This document shows, piece after piece, positions 7,417 through 15,641 of a DNA stretch of 64,000 bases. Under the pieces are notes generated by a model that saw only the letters and a program-made list of their open reading frames with translations, made no database searches and was not told the DNA's origin. The translations under genes and the position numbers were made by a program. This DNA comes from Prevotella sp. UBA2756 (GTDB lineage: Bacteria > Bacteroidota > Bacteroidia > Bacteroidales > Bacteroidaceae): the NCBI GenBank assembly GCA_002353205.1, contig DEJE01000057.1, positions 28,077 through 92,076 of the forward strand, written 5' to 3'. Every line of letters starts with the position of its first letter. Position 1 is the first letter of the stretch.

Positions 7417-7605
7417 ATGGCAACAGCAACAGGCGCAAGTGACGGTGGAGGCCGCAAGTACTCCAGAGCACAGCGAAGCAAGGGTGGCCGGAATGCGGCA
7501 CTCAGCAAAGCAGCCAAGAGAAGGAGCAGCACACCCAGCTACTCCGGCGGTGGCAGCAGCAGCCTCCCATTCAGCCCGGGAGGCGGTGGTGCACTGCCAT
7601 TCTGA
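7417..7605 (+). CDS. Small basic Ser/Gly-rich protein (62 aa)
   Basis: It starts 12 nt after the PLD-like gene behind an AGGAGA site. The first half is basic (KYSRAQRSKGGRNAALSKAA) and the rest is low-complexity Gly/Ser ending in ALPF. No family is recognised; a nucleic-acid-binding role is possible. It could also be a spurious frame, but the ribosome binding site and the hairpin after it favour a gene. Confidence 0.5.
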   Translation: MATATGASDGGGRKYSRAQRSKGGRNAALSKAAKRRSSTPSYSGGGSSSLPFSPGGGGALPF

Positions 7606-7622
7606 GCAGCGGCACGACACAC

Positions 7623-7651
7623 AGAGCGGACACCCAGAAGGGCATCCGCTC
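7623..7651 (+). terminator. Hairpin after the first late genes
   Basis: AGAGCGGA (7623-7630) pairs with TCCGCTCT (7644-7651), with an inner CCC/GGG pairing around AGAA. The sequence after it (CTCCCGTTT) has only a short T-run, so termination may be partial, giving graded expression of the packaging genes. Confidence 0.6.
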
Positions 7652-7687
7652 TCTCCCGTTTAAGACACTACACAAACACAGCACAGC

Positions 7688-9040
7688 ATGAAACAACCAA
7701 CATTCGAGAGACGATACATCGCACTCAGCCAGCTACAGGCGAACAACGGACAGGTCGAGGGTCTGCCTAAGAACCCGCGCTTCATCCGCGACCAAAAATA
7801 CAAGGCACTCATCAAGAGCATGCAGGAAGACCCGGACTTCCTCGAAATCCGCGAGCTGGCCGTCTACGACCCCGGCAACGGAAACAACAAGTTCGTGGTT
7901 TGCGGAGGAAACATGCGGTACAGAGCAGCCAAGGAGCTGGGATGGGAGGAAGCACCCTGCAAGATTATCCCCACAGGCTATCCGATGGAGAAGATACGAC
8001 GCTTCGTGCTGAAGGACAACGCATCCTTCGGAGAGACGGACTGGGATGCCCTCATCAACGAGTGGTCGCCGGAAGAGATAGCGTCAGCAGCCATCGACGT
8101 GCCGGACATCGCCGACCCGAAGGACAGCGAGGAAGCAGAGGCCGAAGATGACAACTTCGACGTAGAAGCCAACAAACCGAAGAAGGCCACCAGCAGGGAT
8201 GGCGACATCTACAGGCTGGGAGAGCACAGACTCATCTGCGGCGACAGCACCAAGGAGATGTACCTCGAAGCCCTCATGGAGGGCGAACAGGCAGACCTCC
8301 TCGTCACAGACCCGCCATACAACGTGAACTACGAGGCCAAGGGGCACGACAAGATAGCCAACGACAACATGGCTGACGCTGCCTTCGTGGCCTTCCTCGA
8401 AGACACCTTCAAGAACGCCAACGACGTGATGCGCCCAGGTGCAGCCTTCTACGTATGGCACGCAGACAACCAAGGCTTCAACTTCCGAACAGCCGCACAC
8501 AACATCGGCTGGCAGACACGCCAGTGCCTCGTCTGGAACAAGAACAGCTTCACGCTGGGCAGGCAGGACTACCAGTGGAAGCACGAACCATGCCTCTACG
8601 GATGGAAGGACGGAGCCGCCCACTACTTCATCAACCGCCGGAACCTTGCGACAATCATCGAGAAGGAGCAGGACATCGAGAAGATGAGCAAGCAGGAGAT
8701 GAAAGACCTGCTCGAGAAAATCTTCATCGAGCAGCAGCTCCCCACCACGGTCATAGACTGCGACAAACCCGCCCGGAACCCAGACCACCCGACGATGAAG
8801 CCAGTACCACTCATAGGCAAGCTCATCAACAACAGCAGCCGACGCAAGGACATCGTACTGGACATCTTCGGAGGCAGCGGAACCACCCTCATAGCAGCAG
8901 AGCAGCTGCACCGCAAATGCCGCATGGTCGAGTTCGAGCCAATCTACGTCGACGTAATCATCAAGCGATGGGAAGAGCTGACAGGTATGAAGGCATACCT
9001 TGTCCGCAACATCCACGACGGAAAGGAGGTGGAGGAATAA
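7688..9040 (+). CDS. ParB-N / DNA methyltransferase fusion (450 aa)
   Basis: The N-terminal ~110 residues form a ParB/Sulfiredoxin-like domain (YIALSQLQANNGQ, VCGGNMRYRAAKELG). The C-terminal part is an N4-cytosine/N6-adenine methyltransferase with DPPY at residues 208-211 (catalytic) and FGGSG at ~394-398 (SAM binding). This order, catalytic motif first, is that of the beta class. Such fusions are frequent next to phage terminases. Likely role: methylation of phage DNA, protecting it or marking it for packaging. The stop overlaps the next start by one base (TAATG). Confidence 0.88.
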   Translation: MKQPTFERRYIALSQLQANNGQVEGLPKNPRFIRDQKYKALIKSMQEDPDFLEIRELAVYDPGNGNNKFVVCGGNMRYRAAKELGWEEAPCKIIPTGYPMEKIRRFVLKDNASFGETDWDALINEWSPEEIASAAIDVPDIADPKDSEEAEAEDDNFDVEANKPKKATSRDGDIYRLGEHRLICGDSTKEMYLEALMEGEQADLLVTDPPYNVNYEAKGHDKIANDNMADAAFVAFLEDTFKNANDVMRPGAAFYVWHADNQGFNFRTAAHNIGWQTRQCLVWNKNSFTLGRQDYQWKHEPCLYGWKDGAAHYFINRRNLATIIEKEQDIEKMSKQEMKDLLEKIFIEQQLPTTVIDCDKPARNPDHPTMKPVPLIGKLINNSSRRKDIVLDIFGGSGTTLIAAEQLHRKCRMVEFEPIYVDVIIKRWEELTGMKAYLVRNIHDGKEVEE

Positions 9041-9501
9041 TGCCCAAAGGAAAAGAGACGATGGTACCAGCACAGCTGGCCAACCTCGAAAAAGGGAGAT
9101 TTCAGCCCGGACAGAGCGGCAACCCGGCAGGCAGGAAAAAGGACAGAGTGAAAGCCTTGCTGAAACAGGTGCTGTCGAAAAGCAAGCTAAAGACAGCCGA
9201 GGCACTCACCATAGACGAAATCGACACCATCGAGAAGAGCGTCCTCGCCCTTGAGCTGTCCGATATCCAGCTGCTGGCCAAGCACGACAACACCCCGGCC
9301 TACATGAAGACCCTCTGCATGGCCATCATCATCGACATGAAGAACGGCCAGACAAAGACCGCCGACCTTCTACGCAGCCGCCAATACGGAACACCACAGC
9401 AGAAGATAGACGTCACAACGGGAGGCGCACCACTCACCACAAAGGAAATGACCCCGGAGCAGGCAAAGGCCATGCTCCAGCAGCTCGAAGAGGAATACTG
9501 A
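9040..9501 (+). CDS. DUF5681-type protein, candidate small terminase subunit
   Basis: The start overlaps the methyltransferase stop. FQPGQSGNPAGRKK near residue 20 is the hallmark of DUF5681 proteins. The remainder is helical with a basic region, suited to DNA binding. Immediately upstream of the large terminase and of a fitting size (153 aa), it is a good candidate for the DNA-recognition subunit of the packaging motor. Confidence 0.65.
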   Translation: MPKGKETMVPAQLANLEKGRFQPGQSGNPAGRKKDRVKALLKQVLSKSKLKTAEALTIDEIDTIEKSVLALELSDIQLLAKHDNTPAYMKTLCMAIIIDMKNGQTKTADLLRSRQYGTPQQKIDVTTGGAPLTTKEMTPEQAKAMLQQLEEEY

Positions 9502-9505
9502 CCCG

Positions 9506-10951
9506 ATGCAGACAGCCGCTACCAGCACAGACATCCGAAAGGCATGGGCAATGCAGGACACACTGCACTTCACACGCTACTTCTTCCGCGAATTGCAGAA
9601 GAAGCGGTTCATCGTGGGCGACCACCACAAGGCCGTCTGCGAAGCCCTTGACGAGGTGCTGGCCGGAAAGACGAACAGGCTCATCATCAACATCGCACCG
9701 CGCTACGGAAAGACAGAGATAGCCGTGAAGAACTTCATCGCCGAGGGGCTGGCCATCAACCCGGCCGCACGCTTTATACACCTGAGCTACTCCAGCGCAC
9801 TGGCGATGGACAACAGCGTCGCCATCAAGGACATCGTGACGAGCGAGGCCTTCCGCGAGCTGTTCACCACCCGCATCAAGTACGGAAGCGACACCAAGAA
9901 CCGATGGGACACGGAACAGGGGGGAGGTGTTTACGCCACATCCACACTCGGCCAAATAACAGGATTCGGTGCCGGAGCCGTGGACGTGCCGGGCGAGCCT
10001 TACAAGTTCGCAGGGGCAATTGTCATCGATGACCCCATCAAGCCGGAAGACGCGCTGAGCGACGTGGTGAGAGAGCGGGTAAACAGACGCTTCGAGACAA
10101 CCATACGCAACCGCGTGAACAGCCGCAACACGCCAATCATCATCATCATGCAGCGGCTCCACGAAAGAGACCTCTGCGGATACTTGCAGGACATCGAGCC
10201 AGACGAGTGGAAGGTGGTGAGCTTGCCCTGCGTCTACGAAGACGAAGAAGGAAACCCAAAGCCCCTGTGGCCGTTCAAGCATGACCTCAAAGAGCTGGAC
10301 AAGATACGCATGGCCAACAGCTTCGTCTACGAGACGCAGTACCTCCAGAACCCGAAGCCGCTGGAGGGATTGATGTACGAGCACTTCCGCACCTACCAGA
10401 CAATCCCCATCGAGGCGCACATGCCGACCAAGAAGGCATACATCGACACCGCCGACACAGGCGAGGACTTCCTGTGCGCCATCTGCTACGACGAATTTGA
10501 GAGCGGATGCTACGTCACCGACATCCTCTTCACAAACAAAAGCATGGAGTACACGGAACCAGAGACGGCACGCATGCTGGTGCGCAACGGCACACAGGAA
10601 GTCATCATCGAGGCCAACAACGGAGGCCGGGGCTTCCGGCGAAACGTGGAGAAGTACGTCCGCGAGCTGGGCAACTGGACAATGGCCTTCGAGGACTTCA
10701 CACAGACGGAGAACAAGAAGGTGCGCATCTTCAGCCACTCAGCGGAGGTGATGCACATCGTGGCCTACCCGGAGGGATGGGAAACCATGTACCCCCAGTA
10801 CCACTCAGCCATGAGCAGCTACCGCAAGGAGGGCAACAACGAGCACGACGATGCCCCGGACGCAACGACAGGCATCGTCGAGCGGTTCCAAGGCAGAGGC
10901 CGCGAATGGACGGAAGAGGAAATGGAGGAAATCGAGGATACAGTCTACTAA
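9506..10951 (+). CDS. Terminase large subunit (481 aa)
   Basis: ATPase-nuclease motor that packages DNA into proheads. Walker A APRYGKTE at residues 64-71, Walker B AIVIDDP near residue 170, and RNase H-like nuclease residues in YIDTADTGED, VIIEANNGG and HDDAPDA. Full length. It lies directly between the small subunit candidate and the portal genes, the usual order. Confidence 0.93.
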   Translation: MQTAATSTDIRKAWAMQDTLHFTRYFFRELQKKRFIVGDHHKAVCEALDEVLAGKTNRLIINIAPRYGKTEIAVKNFIAEGLAINPAARFIHLSYSSALAMDNSVAIKDIVTSEAFRELFTTRIKYGSDTKNRWDTEQGGGVYATSTLGQITGFGAGAVDVPGEPYKFAGAIVIDDPIKPEDALSDVVRERVNRRFETTIRNRVNSRNTPIIIIMQRLHERDLCGYLQDIEPDEWKVVSLPCVYEDEEGNPKPLWPFKHDLKELDKIRMANSFVYETQYLQNPKPLEGLMYEHFRTYQTIPIEAHMPTKKAYIDTADTGEDFLCAICYDEFESGCYVTDILFTNKSMEYTEPETARMLVRNGTQEVIIEANNGGRGFRRNVEKYVRELGNWTMAFEDFTQTENKKVRIFSHSAEVMHIVAYPEGWETMYPQYHSAMSSYRKEGNNEHDDAPDATTGIVERFQGRGREWTEEEMEEIEDTVY

Positions 10952-10977
10952 ACCCACAAACACATAGGAGAACAGCG

Positions 10978-11205
10978 ATGAAGAGATTCAAGTGGAAAGA
11001 CCCAGACAAGGAGCTGCCGGAAGGCGAGAGCATCGTCCTTGTCGAGACAAGGGAGCAGGGGTGCGAGTACGACCGCCTCTGCACGGCCATCTTCCTGCCG
11101 GACACAGGGCAGTGGTTCGAGATGCTCAACACAAACGAGACAGGCTCCCAGCTGATGATTGTGACAGCATGGAGCCATATACCAGAAATGGAGGACAGAC
11201 TATGA
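10978..11205 (+). CDS. Small hypothetical protein (75 aa), DUF551-like
   Basis: The start at 10978 follows AGGAGA; a longer upstream frame lies inside the terminase gene and is rejected. WKDPDKELPEGESIVLV and the terminal AWSHIPEME resemble DUF551 phage proteins. The stop overlaps the portal gene start. Function unknown. Confidence 0.55.
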   Translation: MKRFKWKDPDKELPEGESIVLVETREQGCEYDRLCTAIFLPDTGQWFEMLNTNETGSQLMIVTAWSHIPEMEDRL

Positions 11206-12617
11206 GTAAGATAAAAGAGATAGTCCAGAAGGACAGGCCTGCCGGGGAAATCATCGGCGACCTCAAGCAGAAAACCATCGACGTGCCAGCATGGGGAACA
11301 CTCGAGAAGGAGTACGACCCACGCAAGCACCCGGTGCACAACACCAAGGAGTACCGCGACAAGGTGAAGAAGGGCAAGACGGAGAAGATGACCCGCATCA
11401 CCTACGCCATCCAGAAGCAGGCCGTGAAGCGCATGAAGGAGCTGATGTTCACCATTCCCGTGAAGCGCAAGTACACAGCCAAGAGCGAGCAAGAGAAGAC
11501 CGCCGCAAAAATCATGGAGGCCATCTTCAAGAAGAACCACATCGACAGCGTAAACCTCAAGCGGGCAGGAAAGCTGTTCGCCTCCTGCGAAATCATCACA
11601 ATCTGGTTCGGACAGCCACAGGACACCGTCTACGCCGGACAGACGAGCAAGCTCAAGCTACGCTGCCGCACCTACAGCCCCATGGACGGCGACGAGCTGT
11701 ACCCCCTCTTCGACGAATACGACGACCTCATAGCCCTCTCCATTGCCTACAGCCGCTACGAAGGGCAGGACAAGGTGAACTACTTCGACACCTACACCGC
11801 AGACCGCCACTACCGCTGGAAGCAGAGAGCAGCCAGCGGCACAGATTGGGAGCTGGACGCTGACGAGCAGATAACCATCGGAAAGATACAGGGCTGCTAC
11901 CTCAACCGCCCCGAACCCATCTGGGAAGACCAGAGCGAGAACGGCTACGAGCTGGAATGGGCACTCTCGCGCAACGGCAACTACCTACGCAAGAACAGCC
12001 GCCCCACATGGGTAGTCTACACCGACAGCTCGCGACCAACCAACCCGAACAAGCAGGAACCCGTCGATGACAACGTAGGCCGCAACGTCCTGCGCTACGG
12101 ACAGAAAGACCGCGCCGAATACGCCACGTGGCAGCAGGCCATCGAGAGCTTGAAGTTCCACACAGAGGAACTGCGACGCAACATCCACACCACACTCCAA
12201 CTGCCCGACATGAGCATGGAGCAGATGAAGGCCACGCCCATGAGCGGAGAGGCACGGAAGATGTTGTTCATAGACTGCCAGATGAAGGTGACAGACGAGG
12301 CAGGCGACTGGCTCGAGTTCTTCGACAGAGAGGTGAACGTGGTGCGGGCATTCTGCAAAATCATGTTCCCGAAGCTGGCCGCAGCCTTCGACACATTGGT
12401 GGTCGAGAACATCATCACGCCATACCAGATAAACAGCCTTAGCGACGACATCAAGGACGGAACCAATGCCACAGGTGGCAAGGCCGTGGCCAGCCGCCAG
12501 ACGATTGTGCGCCGCCTCGGACTTGTGCCGGAAGAGGAACTGGAAGACGAAATCAAGCGCATTGAGGAAGACGAGACAGCGGCCAACGACCTCTTCAACA
12601 ACGAACCCACAGAATAG
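11202..12617 (+). CDS. Portal protein (471 aa)
   Basis: The size, the position between terminase and gpF-like genes, and the pattern (ITYAIQKQAVKRMKELMF, LFASCEIITIWFG, DNVGRNVLRYG, LPDMSMEQMKATPMSGEARK, then an acidic tail) fit SPP1 gp6-like portals, the dodecameric ring through which DNA enters the head. The start at 11202 overlaps the previous stop (ATGA) and replaces a longer frame from 10992. Confidence 0.82.
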   Translation: MSKIKEIVQKDRPAGEIIGDLKQKTIDVPAWGTLEKEYDPRKHPVHNTKEYRDKVKKGKTEKMTRITYAIQKQAVKRMKELMFTIPVKRKYTAKSEQEKTAAKIMEAIFKKNHIDSVNLKRAGKLFASCEIITIWFGQPQDTVYAGQTSKLKLRCRTYSPMDGDELYPLFDEYDDLIALSIAYSRYEGQDKVNYFDTYTADRHYRWKQRAASGTDWELDADEQITIGKIQGCYLNRPEPIWEDQSENGYELEWALSRNGNYLRKNSRPTWVVYTDSSRPTNPNKQEPVDDNVGRNVLRYGQKDRAEYATWQQAIESLKFHTEELRRNIHTTLQLPDMSMEQMKATPMSGEARKMLFIDCQMKVTDEAGDWLEFFDREVNVVRAFCKIMFPKLAAAFDTLVVENIITPYQINSLSDDIKDGTNATGGKAVASRQTIVRRLGLVPEEELEDEIKRIEEDETAANDLFNNEPTE

Positions 12618-12651
12618 CGACACAAGCCACCGATAGGAGAAACGACAGCCC

Positions 12652-15147
12652 ATGCCCAGGAAGCAGCCCACATACCCAAACCCAGCAACGTTCAACGTCG
12701 TTACCTACGACGCACAGCACAAGAAGAACCTCGCAGCCAGAGCCAAGAAGGTCGAGAGGCTCTACAAACAAGCCATCCAGAAGATGGCCGCTGCCGCCCA
12801 GCCTTCACTCTTCGGAGGGGAGGCCGGGCAGCAGTTCAGCTGGCAGGACTTCCCGGTACTCGACAAGGAGATGGCAGCACTCCAGAGGGAGCTGGCCAAG
12901 GGATTGCAGCTGAACATCGAGCAGGGCGACAAGGAGAGCTGGGCACTCTCCAACGCCAAGAACGACGCAATGGTCGCCTCGATCGTGGGGAAGTCGAAGA
13001 TACCCAAGGCCATCCTCCAGACATGGAACGAGCCGAACCTCAGAGCCATGAACGCCTTCATTCAGCGAAGGGATGCAGGCATGGGGCTGAGCCACCGGGT
13101 GTGGAACCTGACAGACCAGTTCAAGGCAGAGCTGGAACTGGCACTCGAGACTTGCATAGGCAAGGGAATGAGCGCAGCCGACATAAGCCGCGAGGTGCGC
13201 CAATACCTCAAGTACCCCGACAAGCTGTTCAGAAGGGTGAGAGACGAGCAGGGCAACCTCCGGCTGTCGAAAGCCGCCGCCGCCTTCCATCCCGGACAGG
13301 GAGTCTACCGCTCCAGCTACAAGAACGCCCTGCGCATGACGGCCACCGAGAACAACATGGCCTACCGAAGCGCAGACCATGAACGGTGGGGCAACCTGCC
13401 ATTCGTGCTGGGCATCAAGATAAGCACCAGCAACAACCACCCCGTCACCGACATCTGCGACGAGCTGAGCGGACGCTACCCGAAAGACTTCAAGTTCGTA
13501 GGCTGGCACCCGTGGTGCCGCTGCTTTGCCGTGGCCATACTCGCCGACCAAAAGGAGATGGACGCATACACAAAGGCACTCATGGACGGACAGGACGTGA
13601 GCAACTGGCAGTTCACAGGCGATGTGAAGGAAATGCCGGAGCAGTGGAACACATGGATGAAGGAAAATGCGGAGCGGATAGGCAAAGCCGCCAAGGCGGG
13701 AAAGCTGCCCTACTTCATCAAGGACAACTTCACAGACGGCGACCCCACGAAGGGATTGAAGTGGATGAGCCAGACACCGCAGGAGCCGAAGAAGCTCACA
13801 CCGCTGCAGATTGCAGCAAAGAGACATGCCGAAAGGACACCAGAGGAAGCTCAGCGCATCCTTCACGAGTATCGCACAAAGCAGGCCGTCACCAAGTACG
13901 GCAACAAAGTCCTCGGCATGGCCAAGGGCATCACTGACATCAGCAACAACAAACTGCGGAAAGCACTCTCCACGGCAGACTACACCACGGCAGAGAAGGA
14001 GGCAAAGGCAATCGCAGCCAAGCTGAAGCAACTGAAGGGATGCCAATACGTCGAGAACCCAATAGCAGCATCCAAGTCCTACTCGATGAAGGAGGTCATG
14101 GATGCAGACAAGGCCATCGCCGACAAGATGAAGCACTGGGCTACGAAGACGCTGGCAGAGCAGAAGGGTGCCATTGAATACGAAATCCAGTGGGTAAAAG
14201 ACCACAAGAAATACAGCACATGGCCGCTGGCAGAAACGGCATACACGAAGCAGCTGGCTGTTGTGGAAGACCTTATCGAGTGGGAAGGGTACAAGGCCAA
14301 ACTCCAAGAGCTGGCTGCATTCAAGACGAAAGACAAGTCCTACCTCCTGCAAATCCAGCTCACAGAACAGTCCATAGTCGCCAAGAACAAGCAGTTCACA
14401 GAAAAAGGGCTCAAGCACTTGCAGGACATAAAGGCTAAGAAGGAAGCCGCCAAAGTAAAGAAAGCCCAAGCCCATACAACCGCATCTGCTCCAAAGAAGC
14501 TCGACCCAGGCAACACCACGAAGCAAAGCGGACACATTGGAGATGCCCACTCGCTTACAGAGCAGGAAATGAAAGACCTCATCATGAGAGACACCGGGTG
14601 CAGCGCAGCAATGGCACAAAGGTACTACGATGCGGTATACGGTTTCAGCTACCAATGGGACTGGGAAATCCGGCAATTCCAGACAGGCAACATAAGATTC
14701 ACATCAAGGCACGGGCACACCATGAAGGAAATAGAGCGGAGGGCATATGACCTCGAAAAGTTCATCCACGAATCACCAAAGTGGGACGGAGGAACCACCT
14801 ACAGAGGCATGTCGCTCTCAGATAAAGAACTGGACGAGCTGATAACCAAGCTGAAGAAGGGAGAAAGCGACATGCTCGGCAGCGCATCATGGTCTACCAA
14901 ACAAGGAACCAGCGAGGGATTCGCAGACTACCATATAGGAGAAACCAGCACGAAATATGGTGACGAGAAAACGAATAGTGTAGTCCTCATCACTGACACC
15001 CACAGCAAGGCAACCAGCATTCAGCACATCTCGCATTACGGCTCGAGAGAGGCAGAAGTGCTATCGAGTAAGGACACAAGATGGGAATTCGTGAGGAAAT
15101 ACGAGAAAGAAGGCTACACCTACATCGTGGTCAAACCCGCCAATTAG
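12652..15147 (+). CDS. Mu gpF-like head protein fused to an ADP-ribosyltransferase domain (831 aa)
   Basis: Residues ~1-300 are a minor head morphogenesis domain; GWHPWCRC (284-291) is the typical C-terminal signature of that domain. A long helical linker (~380-650) follows. The last ~130 residues carry an ADP-ribosyltransferase R-S-E triad: TTYRGMS (Arg718), SASWST (from 744) and REAEV with Glu800 and Glu802 as the ExE motif. Such fusions are thought to deliver a modifying enzyme with the infecting particle. The C-terminus overlaps the convergent gene by 17 bp. Catalytic residues look intact. Confidence 0.8.
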   Translation: MPRKQPTYPNPATFNVVTYDAQHKKNLAARAKKVERLYKQAIQKMAAAAQPSLFGGEAGQQFSWQDFPVLDKEMAALQRELAKGLQLNIEQGDKESWALSNAKNDAMVASIVGKSKIPKAILQTWNEPNLRAMNAFIQRRDAGMGLSHRVWNLTDQFKAELELALETCIGKGMSAADISREVRQYLKYPDKLFRRVRDEQGNLRLSKAAAAFHPGQGVYRSSYKNALRMTATENNMAYRSADHERWGNLPFVLGIKISTSNNHPVTDICDELSGRYPKDFKFVGWHPWCRCFAVAILADQKEMDAYTKALMDGQDVSNWQFTGDVKEMPEQWNTWMKENAERIGKAAKAGKLPYFIKDNFTDGDPTKGLKWMSQTPQEPKKLTPLQIAAKRHAERTPEEAQRILHEYRTKQAVTKYGNKVLGMAKGITDISNNKLRKALSTADYTTAEKEAKAIAAKLKQLKGCQYVENPIAASKSYSMKEVMDADKAIADKMKHWATKTLAEQKGAIEYEIQWVKDHKKYSTWPLAETAYTKQLAVVEDLIEWEGYKAKLQELAAFKTKDKSYLLQIQLTEQSIVAKNKQFTEKGLKHLQDIKAKKEAAKVKKAQAHTTASAPKKLDPGNTTKQSGHIGDAHSLTEQEMKDLIMRDTGCSAAMAQRYYDAVYGFSYQWDWEIRQFQTGNIRFTSRHGHTMKEIERRAYDLEKFIHESPKWDGGTTYRGMSLSDKELDELITKLKKGESDMLGSASWSTKQGTSEGFADYHIGETSTKYGDEKTNSVVLITDTHSKATSIQHISHYGSREAEVLSSKDTRWEFVRKYEKEGYTYIVVKPAN

Positions 15148-15466
15148 CGGCATAGAACCTGCGGAATGGAACAACCAAGAAAAGAGGGTCAGCTTCGCTC
15201 TGATAACAGAACCGCTCGAACAGCAGAGCCTGCACAGCAAGAGGGGTGCCGTCTTTAAAAAGAGGGTCATCTGGAAAGCCAAGCTGTCGGAACAAAGCAA
15301 CGGCATCGTTCACAGGCTTCATCTTGTCGGCCAAGAGAGAGAGCACCCACGACTCCTCACATATCCAGCCGAGACGAAACACGCCAGAAGGACAATCGTC
15401 CTCCCCCTTGTAGAATTTGCAGCGAGCCAGCAGAGCAGCCCGACGTTCAGATTCAGTTCTTGCCAT
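15131..15466 (-). CDS. Minus-strand moron-like protein (111 aa)
   Basis: The only minus-strand gene inside the phage late region. The start at 15466 (MARTESERRAAL) is chosen because a TAnnTTTG promoter lies just upstream of it. LLARCKFYKGEDDCPSG and DGTPLAVQALLFERF recall a small conserved protein family of Bacteroidales phages with unknown function. It converges on the gpF-ART gene, overlapping by 17 bp. Its own promoter and reversed orientation suggest expression in the lysogen. Confidence 0.7.
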   Translation of the reverse strand: MARTESERRAALLARCKFYKGEDDCPSGVFRLGWICEESWVLSLLADKMKPVNDAVALFRQLGFPDDPLFKDGTPLAVQALLFERFCYQSEADPLFLVVPFRRFYAANWRV

Positions 15467-15481
15467 AGCGGAAAGTTTTTG

Positions 15482-15489
15482 CAAAGATA
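15482..15489 (-). promoter_or_regulatory. -7 promoter element of the minus-strand gene
   Basis: On the minus strand this reads TATCTTTG, a perfect TAnnTTTG match, about 15 bp upstream of the start codon at 15466. No well-spaced TTG -33 element is obvious. The leader would be very short. Confidence 0.65.
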
Positions 15490-15515
15490 CACAAAACAAG
15501 CCAAACCTCCAAACC

Positions 15516-15550
15516 AAGGAGCCAAAAACGTCGCAAATTGGCTCCTTTTT
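15516..15550 (+). terminator. Intrinsic terminator between head operons
   Basis: AAGGAGCCAA (15516-15525) pairs perfectly with TTGGCTCCTT (15538-15547) and is followed by a T-run. It would stop rightward transcripts from the packaging operon. It sits just behind the promoter of the minus-strand gene. Confidence 0.85.
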
Positions 15551-15568
15551 GCGTTAAATAACTTTAAT

Positions 15569-15613
15569 TTTGATTATATTATAAACAGAAGTGGAAAAGA
15601 TTGTGTAACTTTG
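15569..15613 (+). promoter_or_regulatory. Promoter of the capsid/tail operon with operator-like element
   Basis: TAACTTTG at 15606-15613 matches the -7 consensus, ~28 bp before the scaffold ATG. TTTGATTATATTATAA (15569-15584) is, with one mismatch, the reverse complement of the element in the promoter at 6583. No TTG is seen at the expected -33 position, so an activator binding the upstream element is plausible. Confidence 0.65.
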
Positions 15614-15641
15614 AGGCCGTAAATTTACAAAATCGATTTTT

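Noticed and set aside
7439..7663. 74-codon frame overlapping the Ser/Gly-rich gene
   Set aside because: It lacks a ribosome binding site and lies out of frame over a better supported gene; it also runs through the hairpin at 7623-7651.
12805..14676. Long antisense open frame (623 codons), with similar ones at 8084-9205, 9434-10738, 15657-17072 and 20644-22233
   Set aside because: They mirror convincing sense genes, and their translations are Leu/Val/Cys-rich nonsense typical of the antisense of GC-rich, Lys/Glu/Asp-biased genes.
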